Shown here in pieces: positions 23,501 through 36,100 of a DNA stretch of 64,000 nt. Each line of letters opens with the position of its first letter. The first letter of the stretch is position 1. The notes under the pieces were generated by a model, which had not been told where the DNA came from, did not search any database, and worked only from the letters and a program-made list of their open reading frames with translations. The translations under genes were made by a program, and so were the position numbers. This DNA comes from Macrocystis pyrifera (Eukaryota; Sar; Phaeophyceae; Laminariales; Laminariaceae). The stretch covers positions 3,824,958-3,888,957 of the forward strand of contig JASSKH010000006.1 in NCBI GenBank assembly GCA_031763025.1. The letters are read 5' to 3'.

Positions 23501-24923
23501 CTCCTATCGAGTACACCCCCCCCCCCCCCCCCTACAGCAGCGGTGTTGGCGATTTTGTCGGGTCGGGGCGCCGCTTCCTTCAGTCACAATTTATCCCACC
23601 TTTTTGAAGACAGAGTGCTCGGAAAGGGTGTGGGATGAGTTTCGCAGCTTTAAAATTCCGCAGTTGTACGCAAGAGTGGGGTTATGTTATCCTTTTTGGG
23701 ACCTGGAAGGTAAAAAATGGGAAGAAACAAATGTGACGTCAGAAGAGTGCGATTGCAGCACCGGCCACTTTTGCTTTTGGCTGGGGGGTGATGTGTTCAT
23801 GTAACTGCTGAATGAAACATACCAGCTGTTACCAGCTGTGTACAGCTCGGAGCGCAAGCACGATGCTACGTGTACTGCTGCGCGCTCATGCTATCAATAC
23901 GAAGTATGCACGTGGTGTGTTATATAGGCGGTTGATGTTATGACCTAAGAGTCTTTGTATTTGACCAAATTATCGTTTCATTTTATGAAGATACACAGAA
24001 GTACAAGGTTCCCCTTCGAGATGTAGTTGATTTGAAGTCCCTTGCGTGTCGTAACTTGAAAAATGGGGGGGGGCAGTACCATCAGCAGGCGTCCCTATTC
24101 ACTTGTACAGTGGTACTGCTGCTGCAATACTGTTGTTTGCAGGAGGAAGAGGCTCGACGACGTGCTTGATTGTAAAATTGTAGGTGGAAATGTGGACACA
24201 TTCATCTGCATGTGTGTGCTGTGTCTCGTGGTGAACACTACACCACGGACAGTCATACGTTCGAACACTGCCACGCAGCCGAGAGCGCGAGAAAAGACCG
24301 GCGACCCGAAGAGGAAGCTCTTGCGTTCCGCAAAAAAAGTGTTATGCCATACACTGACATACGTACCAGGGGTCATGTTTTTTTTTGTTTGCCAAATTAT
24401 TTTTTTTTTTTCGCCGGAATGTTCTGTTTGGGTCGCCATCCACGGTTTGGAGACACTTCACTTATAATTTATCGTGGGGATCGTTTTCGCTGTATTTGTT
24501 GTAGTTTATCAGACACCTGGTCAGGTTTTTGTAGTGGTCAGGCGTTTCTGTCGTCCGCTTACCGGGATGGAGAGCCAAAGTGGGCGCGCCACGCACCTTC
24601 TCGTACGCGCGTACGTATATAGTGCGTATGAACTTTTGTGTTGTGTACCCCCCCCCTCTCCCCCGTGTAATGCGTTTTTTTTTTTTCATATCGGAGGTTG
24701 GGCGGGTGGCTTGCTTCGCTCCGCTGTATTTTCCGCCGTCTGTGGGAGCACACGGGTGGGTTTGCTTTTGGATCTGGAAGCGCTACTCGCACGTACCCCT
24801 CGCGCATTTCCCTACCCCCTTCCCCCCATCGTTGTCCCGCCCCACTCAACCAGCATGAGCTCTAATTCTCTGAATTTGGGTTGTGACAAGATGTGACCAT
24901 CTCAAATATAAAAATGCATCGAG

Positions 24924-24996
<73 letters not shown>

Positions 24997-27098
24997 CCCC
25001 CCCCCCATTTCTCCTCCTTCCTTCCTTCACCTTCCCCCTTCCCCCCCACACCTACCCCCCTGCAATGCCACCGTCCACCCCCCCCTCCCTCCCTCTCCCT
25101 CCCCTCCTATCCCTGTCCCTTCTCCCTGCCCCCTGCCCTTTCCCTCTCTCCCCACCCGCACCTCGTCTCGCACACCCCCTCCTCTGAACGAAACCCTCCC
25201 AACATCTGCCACCCGTGGTACAACGACGAACGCCTCCTTTTCCCCCCCCCCACAGACTTTTGAGATGGACGTGGCGACGCTGGGAGCAATCCCACTGCAC
25301 CCCGCCCTACCCTTGCCCTGGGCTAACGCTGCCAGCGGCGACGGCAGCGGTGGTGGTGGTGGTGGTGGTAATAGTGGTGGTGGTAATGGTGGTGGTGGTG
25401 GTGGTGGTGGTAATGATGGTATTAGTGGTGGTGGCGGTAGTGGGGGTGTTGTTGGTGGTGGTGGCGGTGGTGGTGGCGGTCGAGGCGGTAGTGGCGAGGG
25501 TAGCGGCGGCGGGCGAGTTGGCTTTGAAGAACGCTCTTCTAGGACAGGGATGGAGGGTGCAGAGAGCGAGGCGCTGGGACGGACGGGATCGCTGTCGGTT
25601 GCCCGAGGGCCGGCGGTGGGGTCACCGGAGCCGCCACCGCCGTCACCGTCCCAGCAGCAACAGTACTACTCCCACGACAAGGTGGAGCCGGGGCTGGGGG
25701 CTGGGGCGGGGGCGGGGAGAGCGACGGCGACGCTGCTGGAGTGCGTGCCGGTGGAGAGGGAGAAAAAACTCCTGGAATCGTGCCGCACGAGCCAGCGGCG
25801 GTTTCGACAGGAGGCGGAGGCCGTGGCAAAGAAGTACGCCGCCATCAAGAGGGTGAGGAAAGAGAGCACAGCGACATTGTTTTTTTTCGTTTCTGTTCCT
25901 GTTGTTTTTTTTTGTGTGTGTTTTGTTTGTTCGTTTGTTTTTGTTTGTTTGTTTTTGTTTTTCGATGCTCTTGTTTTTGTGGTGTTGTTACAGTGGGTTG
26001 ATCGGGTCCTCTGTTTCATTTCGTTCAGTGCTCATCTTTTTGTGTGTGTGTTTTCCTGTCCAGGGTTGACTATTGTCGTCTACTGGTGTATCGACTGATT
26101 CCTCCTGCTTTATCGGTTGGGGTGGAAGGTTGGAATGCCTCGGTTGCTGTCTGTTTTCGCACGCAACTCATTTCTGAGTCTTGTGCCGTCTCTGAAGGTG
26201 CGAGAGCGCCGGTTGACAACGTTCCACACCTTTGAACATATCATACAGATCATCTACAGATGCATTCCCACAGTTCATGATCTAGATCCTTCAGGGCAGG
26301 CAGATAGATGGATCCCTGGTCTGCATGATCTGCAGCAGCTCATGCTGCCGGGTGAGAACCGTTCAACCTGGTCGATCTGTAGCACTATGCCTCCTGGGCT
26401 AGACCTGTACCACACAGATAGATCCTGCATCTCATCTCATAGCGGCGGGTTATGATCTATCTGATCTGTAGATGATCTATCTGTAGATGATCTGTCTGTA
26501 GATGATCTATCTGTAGATGATTTAGACGGTAAGAATCGACCTTTCCGTGGGTAGTGCTGGACCCTATGCGCCCGGCGAAAAATGAAGGCGATAGCCAGAG
26601 GAAGAAAGGATGGCACCTGGAACCACGGCTTGCCCAGAGGGCCGCTAATGGTGTTCACTCCGCACGAGTTGAGCTGGGAAGCTAAAAACAACCAAATGCC
26701 AGCAAGCAAGACATATACTTCCCCACAAGTTTTAGTTTAAAAGTAAAAGAAAACAACCGAAGTGCCAGGAACAGTTGCACACGTTGTGTCACTTGTTGAT
26801 TTTTAGGACGGGAGACGCAACGGCGAGGAAAAAGTGCAAAGGCAGTTTGTCGGTTGGCGGCCCCCCCGTGGGGCTTTCTGCGAGTGAATGCGCGCGTCCT
26901 TCGTGCTCGCGCGCGAGAGACCTCTGCCTGGTCTGACTCAAGACTTCCAAGGTGGCAGGAGTTTCGCGCGCTCTTCGATCGACTGGGTGGAATCGTCTTT
27001 TTCGACACCACTTCCATGCCCCCCCCCCCCCCCCCCCCCCCCCTCCGCGTCCGAAAGGGAGCGTGGTCATTGACTAAAGCAAGCAGCAAATGAGCGCT

Positions 27099-27169
<71 letters not shown>

Positions 27170-30100
27170 CCTCCTCGCGGTATCTCTCCCGCCTTCCCTC
27201 CCTCCCTTGCTCACTCCTTCTTCCTTCCGACCCTCCGTCCCCTCCCCTCCTCCTCCCTCCCCCCCTCCTTCTTCCTTCCGACCCTCCGTCCCCTCCCTCT
27301 CCTCCCTCCCTCCCTCCCTGCCTTGTGTCGGACGCTCATGGATGTCCCTGTCGGGGCAAACCGGCGGTTTTCGCCGTTTTCAGGGCATAGAGGAGCAGAG
27401 GGGGGATCCCGTGGCGAGAGACGTTGCCGTGAAGGGTCTGTTGGAGCGCGCGAGAGACCTGTGCGCTGAGCAGGAGAGCCGCGCGGCGGAGCTGGAGGCG
27501 AACTACTCGGAATCTTTTAGCCGCGCATCCAAGGAGAACTGGACAGGTGCTTGCGGTGTTACTGGTGGTGCTGGTGCTGGCGGCTAAACTGATGATCGTG
27601 GTGTTGCTGACGCTGGTTATACGGTGTGGGTGGTGTTGACGCTGCGGTCAATTGCACTGTTTTTTTTTTTTTTCGACGCGTCGTTCGTTGGTTCGTTCGT
27701 TTGTTTATTTGTTTCGTTTTGTTTGCTCGCTTGCGTGTTTTTTCCTCCGGTCGTGAGCAGACGACAAGGAGAAGCAGGATGCAATCCAACGAATGACCGA
27801 GCTTACGGTCGCTCAAGAAAATATCGTTCCTGTGATGAAGGCGAATGACCTTCAGGTCATGGAGGCGGTGGTGAGTTTGTTTTGCTTCTATCTATTAGCA
27901 GCTGTCCAGCTGTCTTGTCTGTCTGTCTTGTCTGTCTGTCTGTCCGTCAGTCAGTCAGTCAGTCAGTCTGTCTGTCTGCCTGTCTGCAACCCCAGCCCAA
28001 ATTCAAGAACTACGAACAACCCGATCAACACCAGCAATCAGCTTCAACGCTAAAAGTGAACGCGGCAACAACAATGCCGATACCTTCCCCGACCCTGTAC
28101 CCGACTTCAATGCGTGCTTGTTGTTGCTGCTGGTGTTGTTGCTGCTGCTGATTCTGCCGCGGCTGTTGTTCTTGGTGATGCTGTTGCTGCTTATTCTGCT
28201 GCTTATTCTGCTGCTTGCTGTTGCTGTTGTTTCTGATTCTGTTGTTTGCTGCTGTTGCTGTCGTTTTGCCTGCGACTCCCTCGGTGTGGTGCGCGTGACC
28301 GGAACAGGCCGAGATCGCGCGGGCCAAGGCGGAGTTGTCGAGCACGCTTCGGCGACGCCTCCGAGAGGTTTCCAAGCTGCAGACGGACATCGGCAAGATC
28401 CAGAAGCACCAGGAGCTCGTGGGGATGGCGTGGGGACAGAAGGTTTGTGAGAGCGCGACTGTGGGGGGAGAGCCGAACCGTCCTCTGTTACGGGTTGTGC
28501 ACGTGTTGCCAGTCCAAACGTTCCGAGCGTCGAGCGGGTAATGATCTAGATCATGAACTAACTTGTAGACCATCTACAGTTCCTCACCTTCCTGCCGCTG
28601 TGAGTGGATTGTGCAGGGTCTGCATTATGCAGTACAGGAAGCGTGCTACCTTAGAAGGTGCAGCTCCCACCCGGCAACATGAGCCACTGTATGTAGATAG
28701 TACAAGATCGCGAGTAGATCTGCGGCGAAATGTCTTCATCGTGGAAGAAGTGGGAATGATCTGTAGATGATCTGTCCGAGTTGAAAAACACTTGTTCATT
28801 TGCCAGTGACGGGGGGGGGGGGGGGGGGGGGGGGGGGGGTCCTCATTTGAGGAGAGGTATATACGCAATGCCTCTGCATCTGATGTGTACCTAGTGCATG
28901 TTAGCACTGCATATTGTTATTTGTAAGCCCAACCGACTTGGGTATCGGGGCTTAGCTACGATGTGTACGTATTGCGTGTAATTTTTTGCAGTCCCTTTGA
29001 TTTGATGTATTGAGCTTAGCTACGTAGCAGCTTTCCGACGTGTGCGTGTGGCTTATTATTATTTGCATTCCCATTTGATGTGTATGGGAAAACTTCTGCG
29101 ATGTGCGCGTATTTGTGTATTATTATCCGCAAGCCCAGTCGACCTATGTACCGGGCTTAGCCAGTTTTGGCGTTATTTTTTTGTCAAGGTTCGGCTGTTG
29201 GGTGGGGTAAAGAGCTCCTCCATGTGAGGCGCCTCTCGAGAAAGAAAGTGGTGCTTAAATATATTTATTAGACTCTGAGCGAGCGTAAATGTAAAGACCG
29301 CTTGGTCTTCATATTGATGTCTGAACAGTCCTTGTGTTGCCGCCCAGAGCGGTCTACAGTGCATACACCCCTGCCGTCTGTCTGGAGGTGGCGGTGCAGG
29401 GCTTGTTTTTCGTTGCTCTGGAGGGGAAACATGGTTGGATGGGCGAATGGGGGGGTAGATGGGTAGGTGGGTGAGTGGGTGGATGAATAGATGGATGGAT
29501 GGATGGATTGGATGAATTGGATGAATAGATGGGTGGGTGGGTGGGTGGGTGGGTGGGTGGGTGGGTGGGTGATTCCACGAATGGACGGACGAACAGGTAG
29601 ATAGGAAGGTGGAAGGATGGATGGGTGGGTGGGTGCTGATGCATTTGCGTTATTTTTGCTCTGTCCACCCGTCACCTGTTTTTCGTTTTTTTTTCGTACG
29701 TGCGTGTGTGTGTATGTTTTTTTTGCGTTTTCTTTTCTTGCCAGGAGGAGCAGTTCGAGCACCTCGGTAAGGTGGCGAGGATGCCGGCGGCGTACGACGC
29801 GTTCATTCTGGAGGTGCTGCGGCGCAGACGCTACCACGAGGTAACTGTAACGGTAACTGTATCGGTAAAGGTAACTGTAGTGGTAACTGTAACGGTAACT
29901 GTAACTAACTGTAACGGTAAATGTAACGGTAACTATAACGGTAACTGCAACGGTAACTGTAACGGTAACTGTAACGGTAACTGTAACGGTAACTGTAACG
30001 GTAACTGTAACGGTAACTGTAACGGTAACTAACGGTAACTGTAACGGTAACTGTAACGCTAACTGTAACTGTAACGATAACGGCGTCGGTATCGATAACC

Positions 30101-33100
30101 GCCGGTGCCGGTGGCAGAGCGGTGGTGGTGGTGCCCTAAGTTTTTTTTTGGTTCACATTTGACTGTCATTTTTCGGTGGTGGGGGCTGCTATCCATGGTT
30201 AAACAATGATACGGATAATGGTTCATTTACACTTCCTCACGCAATGTTGTTTCGGTTTAAGGCCTGTGCACGGGGGCGGGGGGCGGCATTCGCGTTGTCT
30301 AACCGTTTTTCGGTTTCGAATCCCGCCGTTTTTTTTTTTTTTTTCCCGCTGCTTTTGTTGTCATCGAACACGTTCGTGGAGTTGGGGACTGGCCGGCCGA
30401 CCGCGAATCGCGATAAAACAATAGTTGGCATCACGCTTAAGTAACGAAGCTCAACATTCTTGCCGCCGCCACCGCCGCTGCTACCGCCACTGCTGCTGCC
30501 GCTGCCGCTGTTGCCGCGACCTCCACTGCCCCTCCGGCTGCCTTGTACCTGGTGTTTTTTCGCGTTGCCGCTCGTTTTCGATGGGAACAGGATTTCGAGG
30601 CCAGAGTCGTGGACTTTTCCAGCTCCATGGGCGCTCTCAGGTCGGCCGAGATCGCCTTTAGAGAAGACTTCAGGCAGACTCACCTGGGCAACCTCCCCCC
30701 AGTCTTCATGGAGGTGATGAGATCGCCTTGTTTCTCTTCTTTTTCCTCTCCGCTTTTTCTCTTGTGTTTCTGTTTCTGGTGTTGCCCTTTGTTTTTCTGT
30801 TTTTTTTTTTTTTTTTTTTTTTCTTCTTTTCGTTATTCTGTCGCTTCTGTCTCTGTATTGCCGCCGCTGTCGCTGCCGCTGCCGCTGCCGCTGCCGCTGT
30901 TACTGCCGCTGTTTTGCTGTTGCTGTTGCTGCTGCTACTTGCAGGAGCGGTGATTTGTGTGATGTGCGCATTACTGCTGAACCCTGGGACCAATCGCACA
31001 CACGGACCGAATATCGCCGCCTCCTGCGCCCCCCCCCCCCCCCCCGCCACCGTCCCCCCCCCCGCGCGCGCAGATGGCACCGGGCCTGCGCAACGCGCCG
31101 CCCGCGTTCGAACCCCTCCGGTCGCTCGGCTCGAGCCAGGCGAACTCCCCGAGATTTATCCCGAAGCGGGGGCCGTGCCGGGGCCACCGCCAGGGGAAAT
31201 GGGGCCAACCAGCGGCCCCGAAGAGGTAGGCGTCAGTGTAAATAGTGAGGTGGTGTCGCCGGCGGGAGCAACAAAAGCAGTTTCAGCAGAAGCAGCAGGA
31301 GATTCAACAGCAGCAACAGCAGCCGCAGACGCAGCGAAATCGTCAGAAGAGGGGGCGGGGGACAACGGGGAGGCAGAAAAGGAGCCGGAGACAGAGAAGA
31401 AGAATGGGAAGGAGGAGGAGAAGGAGAAGGAGGAGGAGGAGGAGGCTTCAAGAGAAGCAGAAGGAGGCGCGAGTGTTGCGGGGACGGGGGTTATTGAGAT
31501 TGCGTCGGCACCCGCGGTGTCGGGGCTCGCGGCGGCAAAAAATGAAGAATTGGAGGCGAAGCTAGAAAAAGTCCTCGCGATTGAGGCGGAGAACTCTCGC
31601 CTTGTGGCAGAGCTGGCTGACGCTCGAGCTAGGCTCGAGCGGTTCGTGCGCGACGCACAGGCGAAGCAGGTGGAGGAGGTCGTGGAGAAGGTGGGGGTGG
31701 GGATGGCGGTTAAGGTTGGCGATGCTGGGAGGGGGGCGGGGTTGGGCGGACCGGCGACGGCCACCGGTAGCTCTAGCCCGGAACAGGCTAGAGTTTCTGT
31801 CGAGGGGGTAGGAGAGGGGGAAGGTGGTTCCTTGCTGCCGACGGAGGGGGGTGACACTCCAACCGAGTCGGCGGAGGTGACCGCGGCTGCAGCAGTAGCG
31901 GAGGCGGCGACGGCGGTTTCACCGTTAGCACCCACGGGGGGGGAGCTGGCCGAAGTTGTCGGCAAGGATGCCGCGACAACAGTCGGCAGCGATAAGGGTG
32001 GGGGTGGCGGAGAAAGAAGCCGCCGCAGTTTCAGTGACGTGACGGCAGTTCGTAGCGGCAGCAGCGGCGGTGGTGGCGGCATGGGCACGGCTGCGGTTGC
32101 GGCTACGGCTACGGCTGCAGGGTGCACCTTGGGGGGCGGCGGTGCGATTGCAGGAGGGCGCGGAGGATCGGGGGCAGTTGCTTCGGGCAGGCGAGGGTCG
32201 ACGTCGTCGAAGGAGGCGACCCAGAGCCAGCTGGTCGCGTACCGTGCCGGGCTGTCAATGTTGGTCAAGCTGGCGGACCAGCTGGCAGCGGAGGCGGCGG
32301 CGGCGGCGGCGGCGGTGGCGGCGACCGGCGGTGGGGCTGCTGGGGGGACTGTGGCAGATGTTAGCACGCGGGGGGTGCTGGGAAACGAGCCCACCCGGGA
32401 GTACGTCTTCCCGACGCGCGCTGAAGGATGAAGGCACGCTGGTGGTGGCGCGTGCCGTGGAGGCGGAAGCGAGCGACGGCGACGGCGACAGCGACACCGC
32501 CAGCGCCAGCATCGGCGGCAGCGACGGAAGCAGTAACCGGCGCGGGTGACACTCCAGCGGCCGGTGACGCTTCTTCCGCTCCCGTCGATGCGGCGGCAGA
32601 TGCCGCATTGGCCGCGGCGGTGGCGGTGCCCGTGGCGGTGGAGGGGAAGTCCACCCCGATTCCCGATGCACTCGAGATCACGCCTCTTTCTCCTGCTGCG
32701 GGCAAGGGGGGCAGCAAGGGTGGCAGTGTTGGCGGCGGCGACGGTGGCGATGGTGGTGGCGGCGGCGGCGGAGGCAGCGGTGGGGGCGGGGGCGGTAGCA
32801 GCCAGGATGATGCCGCTGCTGCCGCCGCGGTCGCCCCGGGTATAGGTGTGGTGCCTGGCGGAGGAGGGCGGAGCGGAGACGGAGGAGAAGGAGAAGGTAC
32901 TGATGGAGACGGGGGTTCGACGTCAGAGGCGAAGGAACCTGATGCGGATGCGGATGCGGATGCGGCGCCGGCTGCCAAGGTTGACGAAGGCACGGCGAGT
33001 TTGAAACCGGCGGAACGGGGGGAGGATAAAGGAGGGAGAGGGGCGGGGGACACTGCGAGCCCGGTATCCTCACGGTCGGCGGACGACCTTGGGTCTGAAA

Positions 33101-36100
33101 CGGCTGCCGTCACGGTGGCGGCGGCAGCAACGACGCAAGACGCTTCTGTCGCACTCAAAGTTTCGACTTGTGGTCCCGCTGCCTCCGCGGAACCTAGCGC
33201 GGAAATGCCGGCCGTTGCTAGCGGAGTGGGTGCCGCGGCGGCGGCGGGCGGCGGGGGTGGAGGTGGGGGCGGGAGCGGCTGAGGGAGGGGCCGGGGGCCG
33301 CGGGGGCGTTGCCGCTGGCGCTAGAGGGAAGGACGTGGCGGTGGTGCGAGCGGGAACGACGAGGAGCGTTGATCGGATAAAGCGGGCGGCCGAGCACGTT
33401 GCGACCCACTTGCGGCGGAGTCATGTAAGATGTTCGATATGTTGGGCGTCCGGGATGGAGACGTTTTTTTTTTGGGGGGGGGGGGGGATGACGCTGTTGT
33501 CTCGCATCGCGTTGGTGACGTTTTGAAAACTATCCATACAGTATATACCCGCCTGGGTGGGCTGGGTCTCTGCCGACGAACCGCAACACCACCAGGGAAC
33601 ATATCGTTGTTGGACCTATGCCAATGGCAACCCGAAGTATCAATAAAATGTTTAAATTCCAAAGATACCGCCAAACATTTTTAGAACACGCTTCCTATGG
33701 GCACGTATTGGAAAGAAAAAAAGTTCCCAACTTTTGGAAAAGCCCGAAAAAAGCAAATCTGGGGCCGATGTTGGGCCAAGATCGGCCTGAGAAAAACTCA
33801 GGCCGATCTTTGGTTCGAAGCGGCGAGATTCCGAGTCCTCGACAGACATCGATCGACAAAACCCACGATTGCGTCATGAATTCTGAACGGAGTGCGCTCG
33901 TTAGGGGCTCCGACCCACCCTTGGGTCACTGTCTTCACACAATGGCCAGTGACGTGCGGCGGGCGCTGGCCAGGCGTACGATAAAAAAACAAATAGCCGC
34001 TGGTGTGTACAAAACAGAAGACAAAATTTCTCGATCCGTCTCGAATGTCAAAAACAGGCTTTTTTTCAGGTTTGGGAGGATACCGCAGGACGCCACCGGC
34101 AAGCTCTTGCCCCTAGAGCATGTATTCACTTTCTATCTTCGATGCCGTCATCTATACTCGTTGGCCTGGCCCGACACCAAGCGGGTTGGCCTTGGGCTGA
34201 GTCTATATCGAGATCGAGCATCTATCGTCGCACGAGCTGATTTTTATCAGCGTGTTGACAATTTGCAACGAGAGAAAACAAATTGCGCCGCCTGCAGCCG
34301 TTGGAAAAAAAAGAAACGAAAAAATCAAACATTTTTTCCCTCTTTTCCCACAGCGGCGGTACGAGGATATTTTGCGGCTGTTTTTTTTAAGCAATATTTT
34401 TGAAAAAAACTTTCGAACTTCGCGTTTCCATTGGCATAGGTCTTACAGCAGTAGCCTTTGCTTACTTTTGGCAAATTTCATTGGTGGCGGGTTCGTTGCG
34501 TACATGAGCTGTCAGATTTTTTGGACCCGCTAAAAAATCTACACATCCCGTAGCCCGCGCGAGGGGATTTTCACACGCATATAGCCTGCAGATATTGCTT
34601 TTTTTTTTTTTTTTTTTTGCGAGGAATTTTTCGATCTCGCAGCCGAGTAGTTTTTTTTTTTTTTTTTTTTTTTTTTTTCCATTCAAATACGCGAGCATAC
34701 TTTGTACCTGCACAGCACGTAGCTGGCAGTGAGTGTATACGTAGGCCTCTCTAGTGTAAGTAGTTGTGCACCCCGCAAGTCATCATATTGCGGCCGTTTG
34801 AACCCCCTTAGACTAGAACGCCTCTTCATGAGGGGTGCGTGCGGGCTTGAGCCCTCCGTTGTTTCGGTAGTTGTCTGGTCGTTCGCTGTCTAGCGTGTCC
34901 GCCGTGTGTATAAAAACTTACTCACCTCCGACAGACCGTCGATTTCCACTTCATGATGCCACTTTTAGATATATTTCGGGGAAGATGCATTCGTTGATCT
35001 GTATGATCTACAGCGGGAGGTCATGTTACCGGGTGCGGGGCGTATAACCTGCGTAATCTACTGCAGGACTTGTTTCGTGGGCTAGTCCTGTAGTGTTACG
35101 TATACAGATCGTGGTCAGCATTTGATGACGGCAGGTCAGGATATATAGTAAATAATATAGATGATCTGTCTGATGTGTCTGACCTAGATGATCTAGATGA
35201 TCCAGATGATCTACCTGTAGACGGTCTATCTGTAGATGATCTATCTGATCTCTCTGTGGGTGATCTATCTAATCTATCTGTAGATGATCTATCTGATCTA
35301 TCTGTAGACGATCTATCTGATCTATCTGTAGATAATCTATCTGATCTATCTGTAGACGATCTATCTGATCTATCTATAGATGATCTATCTGATCCATCTG
35401 TAGAGGATCTATTTGATCCATCTGTGGATGATCTATCTGATCTATCTGTAGACGATCTATCTGATCTGTCTGTTGATCTATCGGTCCGACGCTCGAAAAC
35501 ATTACCTCATCGATTGCTGGACGTTTACACTGCCGATTTCCACCAAACTGTTGTCTCCAGGAGAGGACTACTGTAGCTTGCGCAATATCTTAGGTCGTGG
35601 GCCTTGTTTCGTTGTATGCCGACTCGAGTTCACCGCGGGGGCCGGCCCGTGCCGCAGTGCGTATTTCACGTTCCTGGTTGTGATTCGATTCGATTCGATT
35701 CGATTCATTTTTTTTTTTTTTTTTTGCTTTTTGTATTTTGGCATCTTTTTTTCTCTCACTTTCTTCTCACGTACTACCCTTCTTCTCGCTGTCTTATGGC
35801 ATACTGCTCCGTGTACGGTTTTTAAAACGCACACAGCCTACTGCGAAAGGTAGGTATGAGACGTTCGTGCCTTCTTGGTTACCACTTTTCCACCCTACCA
35901 CCCTACCACCCTACCGTACTGCTGATCGTAATGCAAGGGGCCAAAGTAACAATGCTCCGAACCCATTAGGGACCTTAACACCAGAGTAACCCCCTATGCT
36001 CTCCGGATGGCTTGCGCACAACTATCGCAAAAGTCTGTTCGTTATGTTATGATACTGCCTTGAAGGAGGCTGAAAGCCCGGTGATTACCCGCGTTCAAGT

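Noticed and set aside
24893-25250. Poly-Pro ORFs over the long C tract
   Set aside because: Homopolymer translation inside an intron. The coding exon starts only at 25256.
31156-32394. 412-codon minus-strand ORF
   Set aside because: It is the antisense shadow of GC-rich coding and low-complexity sequence in the ATG11-like gene. The sense strand has the coiled coil and compatible splice sites.
35175-35576. 133-codon ORF rich in Asp, Leu and Ser repeats
   Set aside because: It is a by-product of the GATCTATCTGTAGAT array whose unit length is a multiple of three.
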